DNA of 64,000 nucleotides from Sellimonas catena. Lineage in GTDB: Bacteria > Bacillota > Clostridia > Lachnospirales > Lachnospiraceae. Positions within the stretch are counted from its first letter, which is position 1. Each line of letters starts with the position of its first letter. A model generated the notes under the pieces. It had not been told where the DNA came from. It ran no database searches and saw only the letters and a list, made by a program, of their open reading frames with translations. Of the stretch, positions 16,287 to 25,096 are shown in pieces. Position numbers and translations under genes: made by a program. The DNA lies in assembly GCF_045063725.1 (NCBI RefSeq), contig NZ_CP173695.1; one strand, given 5' to 3'.

Positions 16287-17531
16287 ATGATCAGCAAAGA
16301 ATTTCATGCTTCCAGACGGGCGCTCTACGCTTCTGTTCTGAATGAGAATTCTGTCGGATTTGTCTTTTCCGGCACAGAAAAGGAATGGAAAGGGGATGAA
16401 ATGTATCCTTTTACACCCTATGCCAATTTTTATTATCTGACAGGATTTTCCTATCCGGATGCTGTCCTGATGGTTGTCAAGAGAAACGGCGTTATCCGGG
16501 AGACATTGTTTATCGATCACCCGGATGAAAAGGCTGCCCGCTGGACCGGCGTCTCTTACACAAAGGAAAGCGTCAAGGAAGAAACCGGCATCGAACAGGT
16601 GGAGTATCTGGAGCGTTTTGAAAAATCTATTCCGCTGTTTGGCGAGCCGGGCCTGATTCATCAGGTTTATATCGACATTCCCGGATGGGAGCGTCCGTTT
16701 GTTAAAAATGAGGCCCGCAGCTTTGCCTGCCGCATCCATAACTTTGATCCTACTCTTCCGGTTTATAACACCTTTCAGGATCTGGCGCGGTTCCGCCAGG
16801 TAAAAACAAAGGAAGAAATCGCACTGCACCGCAAAGCCTGTGAGATTACGGAAATCGGCGTAAAAAACATGCTCTCCCATTTGAAACCGGACATGTATGA
16901 ATACGAAAGCGAAGCGTACTTTGATTTTTCCCTGAAGTCCCACAATGCTGCGCACGCGTTTCCAACCATTGCTGCTTCCGGTCCGAATGCCTGTTGCATG
17001 CATTACAGTGACAACGACCGTCTGATGAAAGATGGAGACATGATTTTATATGACCTTGGTGCCAAATGGGGCGGATATGACGCGGATGTCAGTCGGACCT
17101 ATCCGATAAACGGACATTTTACCGAGGAGCAGAAAACCCTTTACAACATCGTTTTAAAAGGACTGGATGCTGCCATTGCTGCGACGAAACCGGGCCAGCC
17201 GAAAAACGAGCTGCAGGAATTAAGCAAGCAGGTGATGGCGGAAGAACTGATCCGGATTGGCATGATCGAAAAGCCGGAAGAAATCATTCGCTACTATTTT
17301 CATGGATCCGGCCATTATATTGGTCTTTATACGCATGATGTAGGGGACGATAACGCCCTTCTGGAAGAGGACATGGTCTTCACCCTGGAACCGGGGCTCT
17401 ACTTCGATGAGCTTGGGATCGGCATCCGAATTGAAGACACTCTTGTTGTGACAAAGGACGGCTGCGAAGTACTCAGCGGAGGAATCCCGAAAACAGTTGA
17501 GGAAATCGAAGCATTCATGCAGAAGTCATAA
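16287..17531 (+). CDS. pepP: Xaa-Pro aminopeptidase (M24B)
   Basis: 414 residues. It removes N-terminal residues next to proline, in the cytoplasm. The N-terminal AMP_N domain (FHASRRALYASV, FYYLTGFSYPDAVLMV) is followed by the metal-dependent M24 pita-bread domain. Metal ligands are visible in YDLGAKWGGYDADVSRTYP (two Asp), HGSGHYIGLYTHDVG (His), FTLEPGLYF (Glu) and GIGIRIEDTLVV (Glu). The start follows AGGAGGAACTTATTT. The following ABC-F gene begins 133 bases downstream. Confidence 0.95.
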   Translation: MISKEFHASRRALYASVLNENSVGFVFSGTEKEWKGDEMYPFTPYANFYYLTGFSYPDAVLMVVKRNGVIRETLFIDHPDEKAARWTGVSYTKESVKEETGIEQVEYLERFEKSIPLFGEPGLIHQVYIDIPGWERPFVKNEARSFACRIHNFDPTLPVYNTFQDLARFRQVKTKEEIALHRKACEITEIGVKNMLSHLKPDMYEYESEAYFDFSLKSHNAAHAFPTIAASGPNACCMHYSDNDRLMKDGDMILYDLGAKWGGYDADVSRTYPINGHFTEEQKTLYNIVLKGLDAAIAATKPGQPKNELQELSKQVMAEELIRIGMIEKPEEIIRYYFHGSGHYIGLYTHDVGDDNALLEEDMVFTLEPGLYFDELGIGIRIEDTLVVTKDGCEVLSGGIPKTVEEIEAFMQKS

Positions 17532-17664
17532 GCCGGCACAACTCGTTCATTTACCGGATTCTGCCGGGGAAATCCCTTGCCAAGTGGATATGGATTGTGA
17601 TAAGATAGGCGATGGTTATTATGACGCAGACAATCTGAATTCACGTAAAGGAGAACGAAACGCT

Positions 17665-19305
17665 ATGATCAGTACAAATAATGTCACACTTCGCGTTGGG
17701 AAAAAAGCGCTGTTTGAAGACGTAACGATCAAATTCACCGAAGGCAACTGTTATGGACTGATTGGCGCCAACGGGGCCGGAAAATCTACTTTTCTGAAGA
17801 TTCTTTCCGGACAGCTGGAGCCGACGAACGGGGAAGTGATCATTACACCGGGAGAGCGTCTTTCTTTCCTTCAACAGGATCATTTTAAATATGATGAATA
17901 CATGGTTTTGGATACCGTAATTATGGGAAATGCGCGGTTATACGAAATCATGAAAGAAAAAGAGGCGCTCTATGCCAAAGAAGACTTTACCGATGAAGAT
18001 GGCATGAAAGCAAGTGAGCTCGAAGGAGAATTTGCTACCATGAACGGATGGGAGGCAGAATCTGATGCAGCCAGTCTGTTAAATGGTCTTGGCATTGAAA
18101 CGGATCTTCATTATCAGTATATGAAAAATCTGACCGGTGCACAGAAGGTGAAGGTCCTGCTTGCACAGGCACTGTTCGGAAATCCGGATATCCTTCTTCT
18201 GGACGAGCCGACCAACCATCTGGATCTGGATGCCATCGCATGGCTGGAGGAATTTTTGATCAGCTTTGAAAATACGGTCATTGTGGTGTCCCACGACCGT
18301 TATTTCCTGAATAAGGTCTGCACTCAGATCGCAGATATCGATTATGGAAAAATCCAGCTCTATGCAGGAAACTATGATTTCTGGTATGAGTCCAGCCAGC
18401 TTTTGATCCGGCAGATGAAAGAAGCAAACAAGAAGAAGGAAGAAAAGATCAAAGAGCTCAAAGAGTTTATCTCCCGTTTCAGCGCCAATGCTTCCAAATC
18501 CAAGCAGGCGACTTCCAGAAAGAAGGCTCTGGAAAAGATTCAGCTCGATGAAATCCGTCCTTCCAGCAGAAAATACCCGTACATCGACTTCCGTCCAAAC
18601 CGTGAAATCGGTAATGAAGTTCTGACAGTGGAAAATCTGACCAAGACTATTGACGGAGTGAAAGTTCTGGATCATTTAAGCTTCACCATCAATCACGATG
18701 ACAAAGTCGCTTTTGTCGGAAGTAACGAGCTTGCAAAGACAACCCTCTTCCGCATTCTCGCAGGAGAGCTTGAGCCGGATGAAGGTACCTACAAATGGGG
18801 GATCACAACTTCTCAGGCCTATTTCCCAAAGGACAGCGGAAAAGAATTTGACAGTAACTATACGATCACAGAATGGCTGACACAGTATTCTGAAGAAAAG
18901 GACGTGACTTATGTCCGTGGCTTCCTTGGCCGTATGCTCTTTGGAGGAGACGATGGAATGAAGCGTGTCAATGTTCTCTCAGGCGGGGAAAAGGTACGCT
19001 GCCTCCTTTCCAAGATGATGATTTCGGGAGCCAATGTTCTGATTTTCGATGAGCCGACCAACCATCTGGATATGGAATCCATCACTGCGCTTAACAATGG
19101 TATGATCAAATTCCCGGGAGTGATTCTTTTCTCTTCCCGCGACCACCAGATTGTACAGACAACAGCAAACCGGATTATGGAAATCATGCCGAACGGCCAG
19201 ATGATTGACAAGATCACAACCTATGATGAATATCTGGAAAGCGATGAGATGGCCAGAAAACGCCAGACTTATACTACTACAGCTGAAGAAGAGGAAGATG
19301 ACTAA
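17665..19305 (+). CDS. ABC-F family ATPase with one degenerate ATP site
   Basis: 546 residues from the ATG at 17665 (AAAGGAG upstream); a 56-codon upstream extension overlaps pepP and is not conserved. ABC-F proteins act on the ribosome (translation factors or antibiotic resistance) and have no membrane domain. NBD1: Walker A GANGAGKST, Walker B ILLLDEPTNHLD, H-loop SHDRYF, but signature LTGAQKVKV instead of LSGGQ. NBD2: Walker A GSNELAKTT, lacking the glycine before Lys, H-loop SRDHQI, but a good LSGGEKVRC signature. Since Walker A of one half pairs with the signature of the other, one composite site looks intact and the other degenerate. The linker (about residues 245-300) is charged and short. 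Not confidently one of the known resistance classes. Confidence 0.9.
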   Translation: MISTNNVTLRVGKKALFEDVTIKFTEGNCYGLIGANGAGKSTFLKILSGQLEPTNGEVIITPGERLSFLQQDHFKYDEYMVLDTVIMGNARLYEIMKEKEALYAKEDFTDEDGMKASELEGEFATMNGWEAESDAASLLNGLGIETDLHYQYMKNLTGAQKVKVLLAQALFGNPDILLLDEPTNHLDLDAIAWLEEFLISFENTVIVVSHDRYFLNKVCTQIADIDYGKIQLYAGNYDFWYESSQLLIRQMKEANKKKEEKIKELKEFISRFSANASKSKQATSRKKALEKIQLDEIRPSSRKYPYIDFRPNREIGNEVLTVENLTKTIDGVKVLDHLSFTINHDDKVAFVGSNELAKTTLFRILAGELEPDEGTYKWGITTSQAYFPKDSGKEFDSNYTITEWLTQYSEEKDVTYVRGFLGRMLFGGDDGMKRVNVLSGGEKVRCLLSKMMISGANVLIFDEPTNHLDMESITALNNGMIKFPGVILFSSRDHQIVQTTANRIMEIMPNGQMIDKITTYDEYLESDEMARKRQTYTTTAEEEEDD

Positions 19306-19330
19306 AATACCAGACGTGTATCTTCCATAA

Positions 19331-19372
19331 AAAATCCCCGTCCTGCGGCCAGATACGCAAGACGGGGATTTT
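19331..19372. terminator. Bidirectional terminator between ABC-F and phosphatase genes
   Basis: AAAATCCCCGTC-C-TGCG pairs with CGCA-A-GACGGGGATTTT (one mismatch) around an 8-base loop, with A and T tracts on both flanks. Confidence 0.85.
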
Positions 19373-19375
19373 AAG

Positions 19376-20009
19376 TTACCATGGTTTGACTTCTTCTGTA
19401 TAGTAGGTTTTTCCTTCTTCTACAATCCGGTATTCTTCCGGTGTCACGTCCACGATTGTCACCGCACAGTTCTTGTGAACTCCCGTTCCCCAGAAATCTT
19501 TGACATCTGCTCCCTTCATATGACATAAAAGAGCACAGAGTGCTGCGCCGTGGGTCGCAATCAAAATCGTCTGCCCTGCACGTGCAGGATCCTGACGAAG
19601 CTCCTCCAGAAAATCCCCCGTTCTTTTCAGGACATCCTCAAAGGATTCTCCTCCTTTTGGTGGACGGTACTTTTCCGGAGCATGGAAAAACTGGAAAAAT
19701 TCCGGATTCCGGAATTTCGGATGCCTCTTCTTTACAGATCAGCCCTTCGTAAATGCCAAATCCCATCTCCTCGATTCTCTTCTCATCGAGAATTGGAACA
19801 TTACGGTCTCCGAGAACAAGCTCTGCCGTCCTTCTGGCACGCTTCAGAGGACTGGTATAAGCCACATCAAAAGGGACGGTGCTTAATGCCTCTCCTGTTT
19901 CTTCCGCCAGATGCTCTCCAAAGGCATTCAATGGAATATCCGACTTTCCCTGCAGTTTTTTCACTTTATTCCAGTCCGTCTCACCATGACGAATCAAATA
20001 TAAACGCAT
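19376..20009 (-). pseudogene. Histidine phosphatase family protein (phosphoglycerate mutase-like), single-base frameshift
   Basis: Two frames together encode one histidine phosphatase of about 210 residues. The first has the catalytic motif LIRHGETDWN, then YTSPLKRARRTAELV and EMGFGIYEG; after EIPES it drifts off-family and soon stops. The +1 frame restores PEFFQFFHAPEKYRPPKGGE and continues to the second catalytic motif IATHGAAL. One extra base near 19700-19712 accounts for this (total length 634 bases). Read through, the protein would be an intact PGM-like or CobC-like phosphatase. Either a recent pseudogene or a sequencing error. Confidence 0.85.
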
Positions 20010-20098
20010 AAGTAACCCTCCTGATTCTTTATCAAATCTCAGTGTCCTAACACTCTTTTCCTATTTTAACACAACCTGAGATTCATTTCAGTATTCCC

Positions 20099-20127
20099 TT
20101 GCCCTTTTTAACAAATCAGTCTATACT
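20099..20127 (+). promoter_or_regulatory. SigA-type promoter of luxS
   Basis: TTGCCC (20099-20104), 17 bases, TATACT (20122-20127), about 25 bases before the luxS ATG; the ribosome site GGAGAGG lies between. Confidence 0.65.
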
Positions 20128-20152
20128 TACTAAGTGAAAGGAGAGGAACAAC

Positions 20153-20632
20153 ATGGAAAAAATTGCAAGTTTTACGATAAATCATCTGACCCTTCTTCCA
20201 GGTGTCTATGTGTCACGAAAGGATACTGTGGGGGATTCTGTTATTACGACATTCGATCTTCGAATGACCCGGCCGAACTATGAACCGGTAATGAATACCG
20301 CAGAGGTTCACACGATCGAGCATCTGGGGGCAACATTTCTGAGAAACCATGAGGGATTCGGGGTAAAAACCATTTATTTCGGACCTATGGGATGCCGTAC
20401 CGGATTTTATCTGGTGCTTGCAGGCGACTATGAATCCCGGGACATTCTTCCGCTTTTAAATGATATGTTTGATTTTATTGCCGGATTTGAAGGAGAAGTT
20501 CCGGGAGCTTCCGCCAGGGACTGCGGGAACTATCTGGATATGAACCTTCCGATGGCCCGCTATCTTGCAGCAAAATATAAAAAAGAAGTGCTGGATCATA
20601 TTACAGAGGAGCGTCTTGTTTATCCGGACTAA
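20153..20632 (+). CDS. luxS: S-ribosylhomocysteine lyase (autoinducer-2 synthesis)
   Basis: 159 residues, full length. LuxS converts S-ribosylhomocysteine to homocysteine and DPD, the precursor of AI-2, in the activated methyl cycle. The metal ligands are visible in HTIEHLGATFLRN (two His) and ARDCGNYLDMNLPMA (Cys). Also diagnostic are IYFGPMGCRTGFYLV and the N-terminal SFTINHLTLLPGVYVSRKD. It stands alone, with its own promoter and a long terminator; no mtnN (pfs) gene is near. Confidence 0.97.
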   Translation: MEKIASFTINHLTLLPGVYVSRKDTVGDSVITTFDLRMTRPNYEPVMNTAEVHTIEHLGATFLRNHEGFGVKTIYFGPMGCRTGFYLVLAGDYESRDILPLLNDMFDFIAGFEGEVPGASARDCGNYLDMNLPMARYLAAKYKKEVLDHITEERLVYPD

Positions 20633-20644
20633 TCTGAAAATTTC

Positions 20645-20697
20645 AAAGAGAGAGTACAGTCTGAGTCTACAGACTGTGCTCTCTCTTTCTTTTTTTG
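20645..20697 (+). terminator. Terminator of luxS
   Basis: A 19-bp stem (20645-20663 with 20670-20688, one G-U pair) with a 6-base loop and a TTTCTTTTTTT tail. The convergent DUF5662 gene ends inside it. Confidence 0.9.
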
Positions 20698-21215
20698 ATT
20701 ACCCGTTTCAGATAAGAAAAAGTCTTCTCCTCTCCCTCTTCCGCCAGCATACGCAGAAGCTTTTCCAGTACTTTCTTTGTATGTGGATGAAGAAACCGGG
20801 CTGAACAGCCCTTCTCATAATATTCCAGCGGACAGCGATCCGTATATGACTCTTTTTTATATGTTTTGGATGCCGCAATCCGGTCCAGAAACATCTCAAA
20901 AATGTACCTGTCCGGCATCCTCATGCCGCAGATCCCGTCTTCCGGACGAAGTCCATAATCCATCCAGTACTCATAATGATGCTTGTTGCGTCCCTTATGA
21001 TGCAGCCAGGCAGTTGAGCAGCCTTTGTCCTCCCGTTCGGCATTATTCGGGCTTCTGTTGCCTTGAAAATAACGACAGCCGACAAGAAACTCGCACGGCG
21101 AATATTTCGACAAGTCATGCAACAGTCCCTGCCTGTACAGTCCCACCCGAAAACAATATTTCATCACCAGAAATTTATGTCGGTTGATTGTACAAAAATG
21201 TCCCCAGACGTTCAT
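20667..21215 (-). CDS. DUF5662 family protein
   Basis: 182 residues from the ATG at 21215 (AAGGAAACACA upstream); the longer frame overlaps the TraX gene and is not similar to the family. Histidine-rich motifs are visible: LLHDLSKYSPCEF near residue 32 and AWLHHKGRNKHHYEYW near residue 70, which look like a metal-binding HD-like helical site. The C-terminal half ends in basic residues. The family is common in Firmicutes and phages and has no established function that I know of. It is the last gene of the lipoprotein / GH13-like / TraX cluster. Confidence 0.85.
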   Translation of the reverse strand: MNVWGHFCTINRHKFLVMKYCFRVGLYRQGLLHDLSKYSPCEFLVGCRYFQGNRSPNNAEREDKGCSTAWLHHKGRNKHHYEYWMDYGLRPEDGICGMRMPDRYIFEMFLDRIAASKTYKKESYTDRCPLEYYEKGCSARFLHPHTKKVLEKLLRMLAEEGEEKTFSYLKRVIKKRKREHSL

Positions 21216-21237
21216 TGTGTTTCCTTTCTCTTTGTTG

Positions 21238-21912
21238 TTACTGTTCGATCCACCACCGGATTCCCGCCAGAAGCGCAAGATGCAGCGGATAAAACAGATA
21301 AAAGATTTTTTTCATATCCCTTCCTTTTTCTCCGCTGTAAAGATGGAGAGGAATCAAGGACAAAACCGCAAACATCTGTCTTCCTCCCATCAGTAAAACA
21401 TTGACGGCTGCAAGAGATATATCGCGCTTTAGATTTTCATTGTAAAAGCAGTAACAGAATAAAATCATCAAAAGTCCCATGGAACTATAGTCTGTCGCAA
21501 AAAATTCTGCTGCCAGAAGAACCATAAGTACAGAAAAACACCTGAATACCATGTTTTCAAAATACAGCCAGAAATAAAGCATCAGAACTCCTAGCGCAAA
21601 CGTAAAAAGAACATTCTGTCTTCCAGGATAAACAGGTGTTCCGAAAAAAGCAAGATCGTAAAATGGCTCCGAGGCAACAGCGAAAGCAAACAGCCTGAGA
21701 CCGTAACTGACGATGTTCCTCGTGTACATGAATCCGACTGCCGTCGTGAAAGCAAAGATCGGAAACGAAATCCTCCCGATCACGTCCAGAATCCACAGGT
21801 CCGGAAAAAAGATCAGTCCGACGTGATCGATCAACATTGTAATCAGTCCAGTCCACTTCAACTGACACGCAGAAATCTCCGGCCTATTTTTTACAAGTAT
21901 CTTCTGATTCAT
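21238..21912 (-). CDS. TraX family membrane protein
   Basis: 224 residues, with about seven hydrophobic segments. The signature LKWTGLITMLIDHVGLIFFP near residue 19, followed by IGRISFPIFAF, is that of TraX-like proteins, in which F-plasmid TraX acetylates pilin; chromosomal Firmicute members are of unknown substrate and are probably membrane O-acyltransferase-like. LSLIPLHLYSGEKGRDMKKIFYLFYPLHL near the C-terminus is also family-typical. It overlaps the 3' end of the GH13-like gene by 29 bases, so the two are probably co-expressed. Confidence 0.88.
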   Translation of the reverse strand: MNQKILVKNRPEISACQLKWTGLITMLIDHVGLIFFPDLWILDVIGRISFPIFAFTTAVGFMYTRNIVSYGLRLFAFAVASEPFYDLAFFGTPVYPGRQNVLFTFALGVLMLYFWLYFENMVFRCFSVLMVLLAAEFFATDYSSMGLLMILFCYCFYNENLKRDISLAAVNVLLMGGRQMFAVLSLIPLHLYSGEKGRDMKKIFYLFYPLHLALLAGIRWWIEQ

Positions 21913-23614
21913 ATGCCTCCCCTGTAAATACCGCTATGGATCTCGCTTCAATCACTGCCTTGCGCTCCTGACAGACTTCACCATTGCTTTCTAAAAATCC
22001 TTCCTGGACTGTTGTGGTAAAAATCTTCCTCCAGTGTTTTCCTTTTGGCAGAGACGGCAATGCAAATGTATGATCTTCCCAGTGCATATTGTAGGCAATA
22101 TAAAGATCTTTCTCCCTCTTGGTCGCGCCACTGTAAAAGACTCCAAGTTGTCTGCTTGCAATCTCATTCGGAACCTGCCATGCATTCTCTCCGTGATAAG
22201 ACACATCCGGCACTCCACAGTGGGTCAGATCAATTCCCTGACATTCTTCTGCCGGGTGAAGGATCCTGTGCTCTTTCCGGAAACGGATCAGCGCTTTGAC
22301 ATAATCTGTCAGCCACTGCTCTTTCTCCGCCTTTTTCCAGTTTACCCAGGCAATATCATTGTCCTGACAATACACATTATTGTTTCCATTCTGAGAATTT
22401 GCGAACTCGTCTCCTGCCAGAATACACGGCGTCCCCTGAGCCATCAGAAGCAGGAAAAATGCATTGCGCATCTGCTGCTCTCTGAGTTTTACAACCGCTT
22501 TTTTTCGTGTCGGACCTTCTACCCCGCAGTTCCAGCTGTAATTGTAGTCCGGTCCATCATGATTATTCTCGCCATTTAATTCATTATGCTTTCCATCATA
22601 GGAGACAAGATCACAAAGCGTAAATCCAGTATGATCCGTAATATAATGATACTGATGGTCATTTTGACAGAGATGCTTCAAATGCCAGATGACACTCTCG
22701 ATCATACCTTCGTCTCCCTTCAGGAAACGCCGCATAACTGTTTGAAACTCGTCATTTTTCACAATCAGCTTCAGATTCTTCAGATAATCATCACTCTGAA
22801 TCACTTCCAGTGGAACCGTATATGGATTTACGACAAAACCGTCTGCATGAAACTCCTGCCGGTAATATCTCAGGCATTCAATCATCTTTTGTTTCGGCAT
22901 GGCATCGTAAAACGGCAGGTGAAGGATTACCTCAATCCCTGCCTGATGGCATGCCTTGACCATCTCTTTTAATTCCCGGACCGGATTGGAGCTGGCGTAA
23001 CGGCTCTTCGGAGCAAAACAGTAGGCCTCTCCATATCCCCAGTAATTCCTTGCAAGTCTGATGTGATCTTCAAACTCATAGACCGGCATGCACTGAATCT
23101 GATTGATGCCAAGCTCTTTCAGATACGGAATTTTTTCAATAATGCCTCCAAAAGTTCCTCTGTTTTTTACTTTAGAGCCCTGACTTTTTGTATATCCGCG
23201 CACATGAAGGCTGTAGGCGATGATATCCTCATCCGGAAGATCCAGCGGGCGGTCATTGTCCCAGTCAAAATCCGGTGCACAGAGAAGCGCCCTCACATAT
23301 TCGGTCTCCAGACCGTTTTCGTCCTGTCCGGTATACTTTCTGATCCCATGGGCATACGGGTCTACATAGGGCTCGTCATCAATAAAGTACAGATACTCAT
23401 CTCCATCCTTAAGACCGCTCTGGATACCGGATGAACGGATATCTCCATAAAGAATATCTTCTTCCATGCTGATCTCCCGAAATGGCTCTGTCTTTTTCCC
23501 CCGGTAGATACAAAGCCTGCAGTTCTTTCCTTTCGGAACCGCTACAGAAAAGGAAATCCCCTCCTCTGTCCATAATACTCCTGCCGGCACAGGTCGTTTT
23601 TCTCCATGTGTCAT
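21884..23614 (-). CDS. GH13 debranching-type protein lacking the catalytic residues (pseudoenzyme)
   Basis: 576 residues, uninterrupted. It has the layout of glycogen debranching enzyme/isoamylase (GH13_11-like): an N-terminal CBM48-like domain (about 9-105), then a barrel (IIAYSLHVRGYTKSQGSKV, YWGYGEAYCFAPKSRYAS) and a C-terminal beta domain. But all catalytic regions are altered: region I reads EVILHLPFYDA instead of EVILDVVxNH; region II reads ADGFVVNPY instead of VDGFRFDLA, so both the Arg and the nucleophile Asp are gone; no AEPW-type acid Glu follows; region IV reads TDHTGF instead of SHDGF. The segment between regions II and IV is also about half the usual length. Likely a carbohydrate-binding or regulatory relative. 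The preceding gene encodes a sugar-binding-type lipoprotein. Confidence 0.85.
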   Translation of the reverse strand: MTHGEKRPVPAGVLWTEEGISFSVAVPKGKNCRLCIYRGKKTEPFREISMEEDILYGDIRSSGIQSGLKDGDEYLYFIDDEPYVDPYAHGIRKYTGQDENGLETEYVRALLCAPDFDWDNDRPLDLPDEDIIAYSLHVRGYTKSQGSKVKNRGTFGGIIEKIPYLKELGINQIQCMPVYEFEDHIRLARNYWGYGEAYCFAPKSRYASSNPVRELKEMVKACHQAGIEVILHLPFYDAMPKQKMIECLRYYRQEFHADGFVVNPYTVPLEVIQSDDYLKNLKLIVKNDEFQTVMRRFLKGDEGMIESVIWHLKHLCQNDHQYHYITDHTGFTLCDLVSYDGKHNELNGENNHDGPDYNYSWNCGVEGPTRKKAVVKLREQQMRNAFFLLLMAQGTPCILAGDEFANSQNGNNNVYCQDNDIAWVNWKKAEKEQWLTDYVKALIRFRKEHRILHPAEECQGIDLTHCGVPDVSYHGENAWQVPNEIASRQLGVFYSGATKREKDLYIAYNMHWEDHTFALPSLPKGKHWRKIFTTTVQEGFLESNGEVCQERKAVIEARSIAVFTGEAYESEDTCKK

Positions 23615-23641
23615 AACTTTTAATCCTTTCCGGCGGCAGTG

Positions 23642-24643
23642 CTACTGCCAGCCATCGACTCCGTACATTTCAACATTGCTTCTATCAATGTAAAGTACTT
23701 CCTCTAATGTCTCTTCTTCATATCTTTCCCCGTTCATAATCTGAAATGCCACTGTCACTGCAGATTTGCCAATATTGATCGGCGACTGTGCAGCAATTCC
23801 GGCAACCAGACTGTCATCCTTAGCAAGTTCCTGCTTTAACTCCGGCGAACCGTCTACACTGTAGATCATCATGTCTGTTCTGCCTGCTTCCTCGATGGCA
23901 TCCAGCGCACCAAGAGCAATCTGGTCATTTCCGCACATGACCGCTGTAATATGCTCCTGCTCTTGCAGGATGGATGCCATTTGTTTCTTCGCCTCTTCAC
24001 GTTCACCATATGTCTCGGCTCTCGCCACAACTTCAAAGCCTTCTCCGGCAATTGTCTCCTCAAATCCGTTAATCCTGTCAATAATTGAATTCTGTGTTAT
24101 GCACTCCAGGATCACAACCTGTCCGCCATCCGGAGCAGCCTCGATCAGCTTTTCGCCGCAGATAACCCCCGCGCTCGTATTGTCAGAACCGATATAGGCA
24201 TCGACATCCTCCCGGTTCTGTACCTGTGTATCAAGATTAATGATCTTAATATCTGATTCCTTTAACTCTGTTACTGCAGGCTGAATCTTCTCCCAGTCTA
24301 CCGGACATAAAAAAATCGCTTCAATTCCGTCCGAAATCATCTCACGTATCTGCTGGATCTGTGTTGTGGAATCTCCCTTCGGATCTTTGGATATCAAAGT
24401 GCTGCCCGCCTCTTCAACGGCCTCCCTGATAGATGCCTCCAGCGTGTCATAATAGGGATTGTCCATGTTAATACAGGAAAAACCTAATTTATATGATTCG
24501 GTTTCAACTTCTTCTTCTTCCTCCTCTGCCGGGACCGGATTGTCTTCCGGAGTACCGCCTGCCGGTTTGGCGCAGGCCACAAGTCCCAGACTGAAAACAA
24601 GCAATAGTGCAACAATACCTGCTGCCCATCTTTTGAACTTCAT
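23642..24643 (-). CDS. Sugar-type substrate-binding lipoprotein (Peripla_BP_4 family), orphan
   Basis: 333 residues. A signal peptide with lipobox LVAC (Cys at residue 24) is followed by an acidic linker (EEEEEEVETE) and a ribose/galactose-type periplasmic binding domain: YKLGFSCINMDNPYYDTL, DGIEAIFLCPVDWEKIQPAV, YIGSDNTSAGVICGEKL, MCGNDQIALGALDAIEEAG. Such proteins deliver sugars to ABC importers or to sensors. No permease or ATPase gene is nearby, so it must share a transporter or act as a receptor. It precedes the GH13-like gene by 27 bases and has a good promoter, so the two form a transcription unit with the TraX gene. Confidence 0.92.
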   Translation of the reverse strand: MKFKRWAAGIVALLLVFSLGLVACAKPAGGTPEDNPVPAEEEEEEVETESYKLGFSCINMDNPYYDTLEASIREAVEEAGSTLISKDPKGDSTTQIQQIREMISDGIEAIFLCPVDWEKIQPAVTELKESDIKIINLDTQVQNREDVDAYIGSDNTSAGVICGEKLIEAAPDGGQVVILECITQNSIIDRINGFEETIAGEGFEVVARAETYGEREEAKKQMASILQEQEHITAVMCGNDQIALGALDAIEEAGRTDMMIYSVDGSPELKQELAKDDSLVAGIAAQSPINIGKSAVTVAFQIMNGERYEEETLEEVLYIDRSNVEMYGVDGWQ

Positions 24644-24677
24644 ATTCTTTCCTCCCGATGTTGTACTAATCAGTTTT

Positions 24678-24707
24678 ATTGTAACTTTTCCCCGTAGGGA
24701 ATGTCAA
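24678..24707 (-). promoter_or_regulatory. Promoter of the lipoprotein/GH13-like operon
   Basis: TTGACA (24702-24707), 18 bases, TACAAT (24678-24683) on the minus strand. The spacer contains CCCTACGGGG. Confidence 0.7.
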
Positions 24708-24740
24708 TAGTTTAAACTTTCATTCATTTTTTGTTTCCCC

Positions 24741-24769
24741 TTGCTTTTTATGAACGGGTCTGATACAGT
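24741..24769 (+). promoter_or_regulatory. Promoter of the DUF1292 gene
   Basis: TTGCTT (24741-24746), 17 bases, TACAGT (24764-24769), followed 30 bases later by the ATG with AAAGGAG upstream. Confidence 0.6.
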
Positions 24770-24799
24770 AAATTTATCAACACAAAGGAGAGAAAGAGT

Positions 24800-25096
24800 A
24801 TGGAAGATCAAAATTTAACTGTCACTCTTACGCTTGATAATGACGAGGAGCTGGAATGCGATGTGCTGACTATCTTTTCTGCCGGTACACATGAATATAT
24901 TGCCCTGCTTCCTCTGGATGAAAATGGGGACGCAAATGAAAACGGGGATGTATTTCTTTACCGCTACGAAGAGATTGACGGCGAGCCGAATCTTTCCAAC
25001 ATCGAGGATGATGATGAGTATGAAGCGGCCGCTGATGCATTTGATGAGTGGCTTGATGAGCAGGAATTTAACGAGCTTCTTGACGAGGACGAGTAA
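24800..25096 (+). CDS. DUF1292 family protein (YrzB-like)
   Basis: 98 residues, highly acidic. The family pattern is present: TVTLTLDNDEELECDVLTIF, YIALLPLDENGD, VFLYRYEEIDGEPNLSNIEDDDEYE, and a C-terminal EWLDEQEF. In many Firmicutes DUF1292 genes sit in the alaS-yrzL-yrrK-yrzB block, but here it stands alone. Function unknown. Its last 29 bases overlap the convergent helicase gene tail-to-tail. Confidence 0.9.
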   Translation: MEDQNLTVTLTLDNDEELECDVLTIFSAGTHEYIALLPLDENGDANENGDVFLYRYEEIDGEPNLSNIEDDDEYEAAADAFDEWLDEQEFNELLDEDE

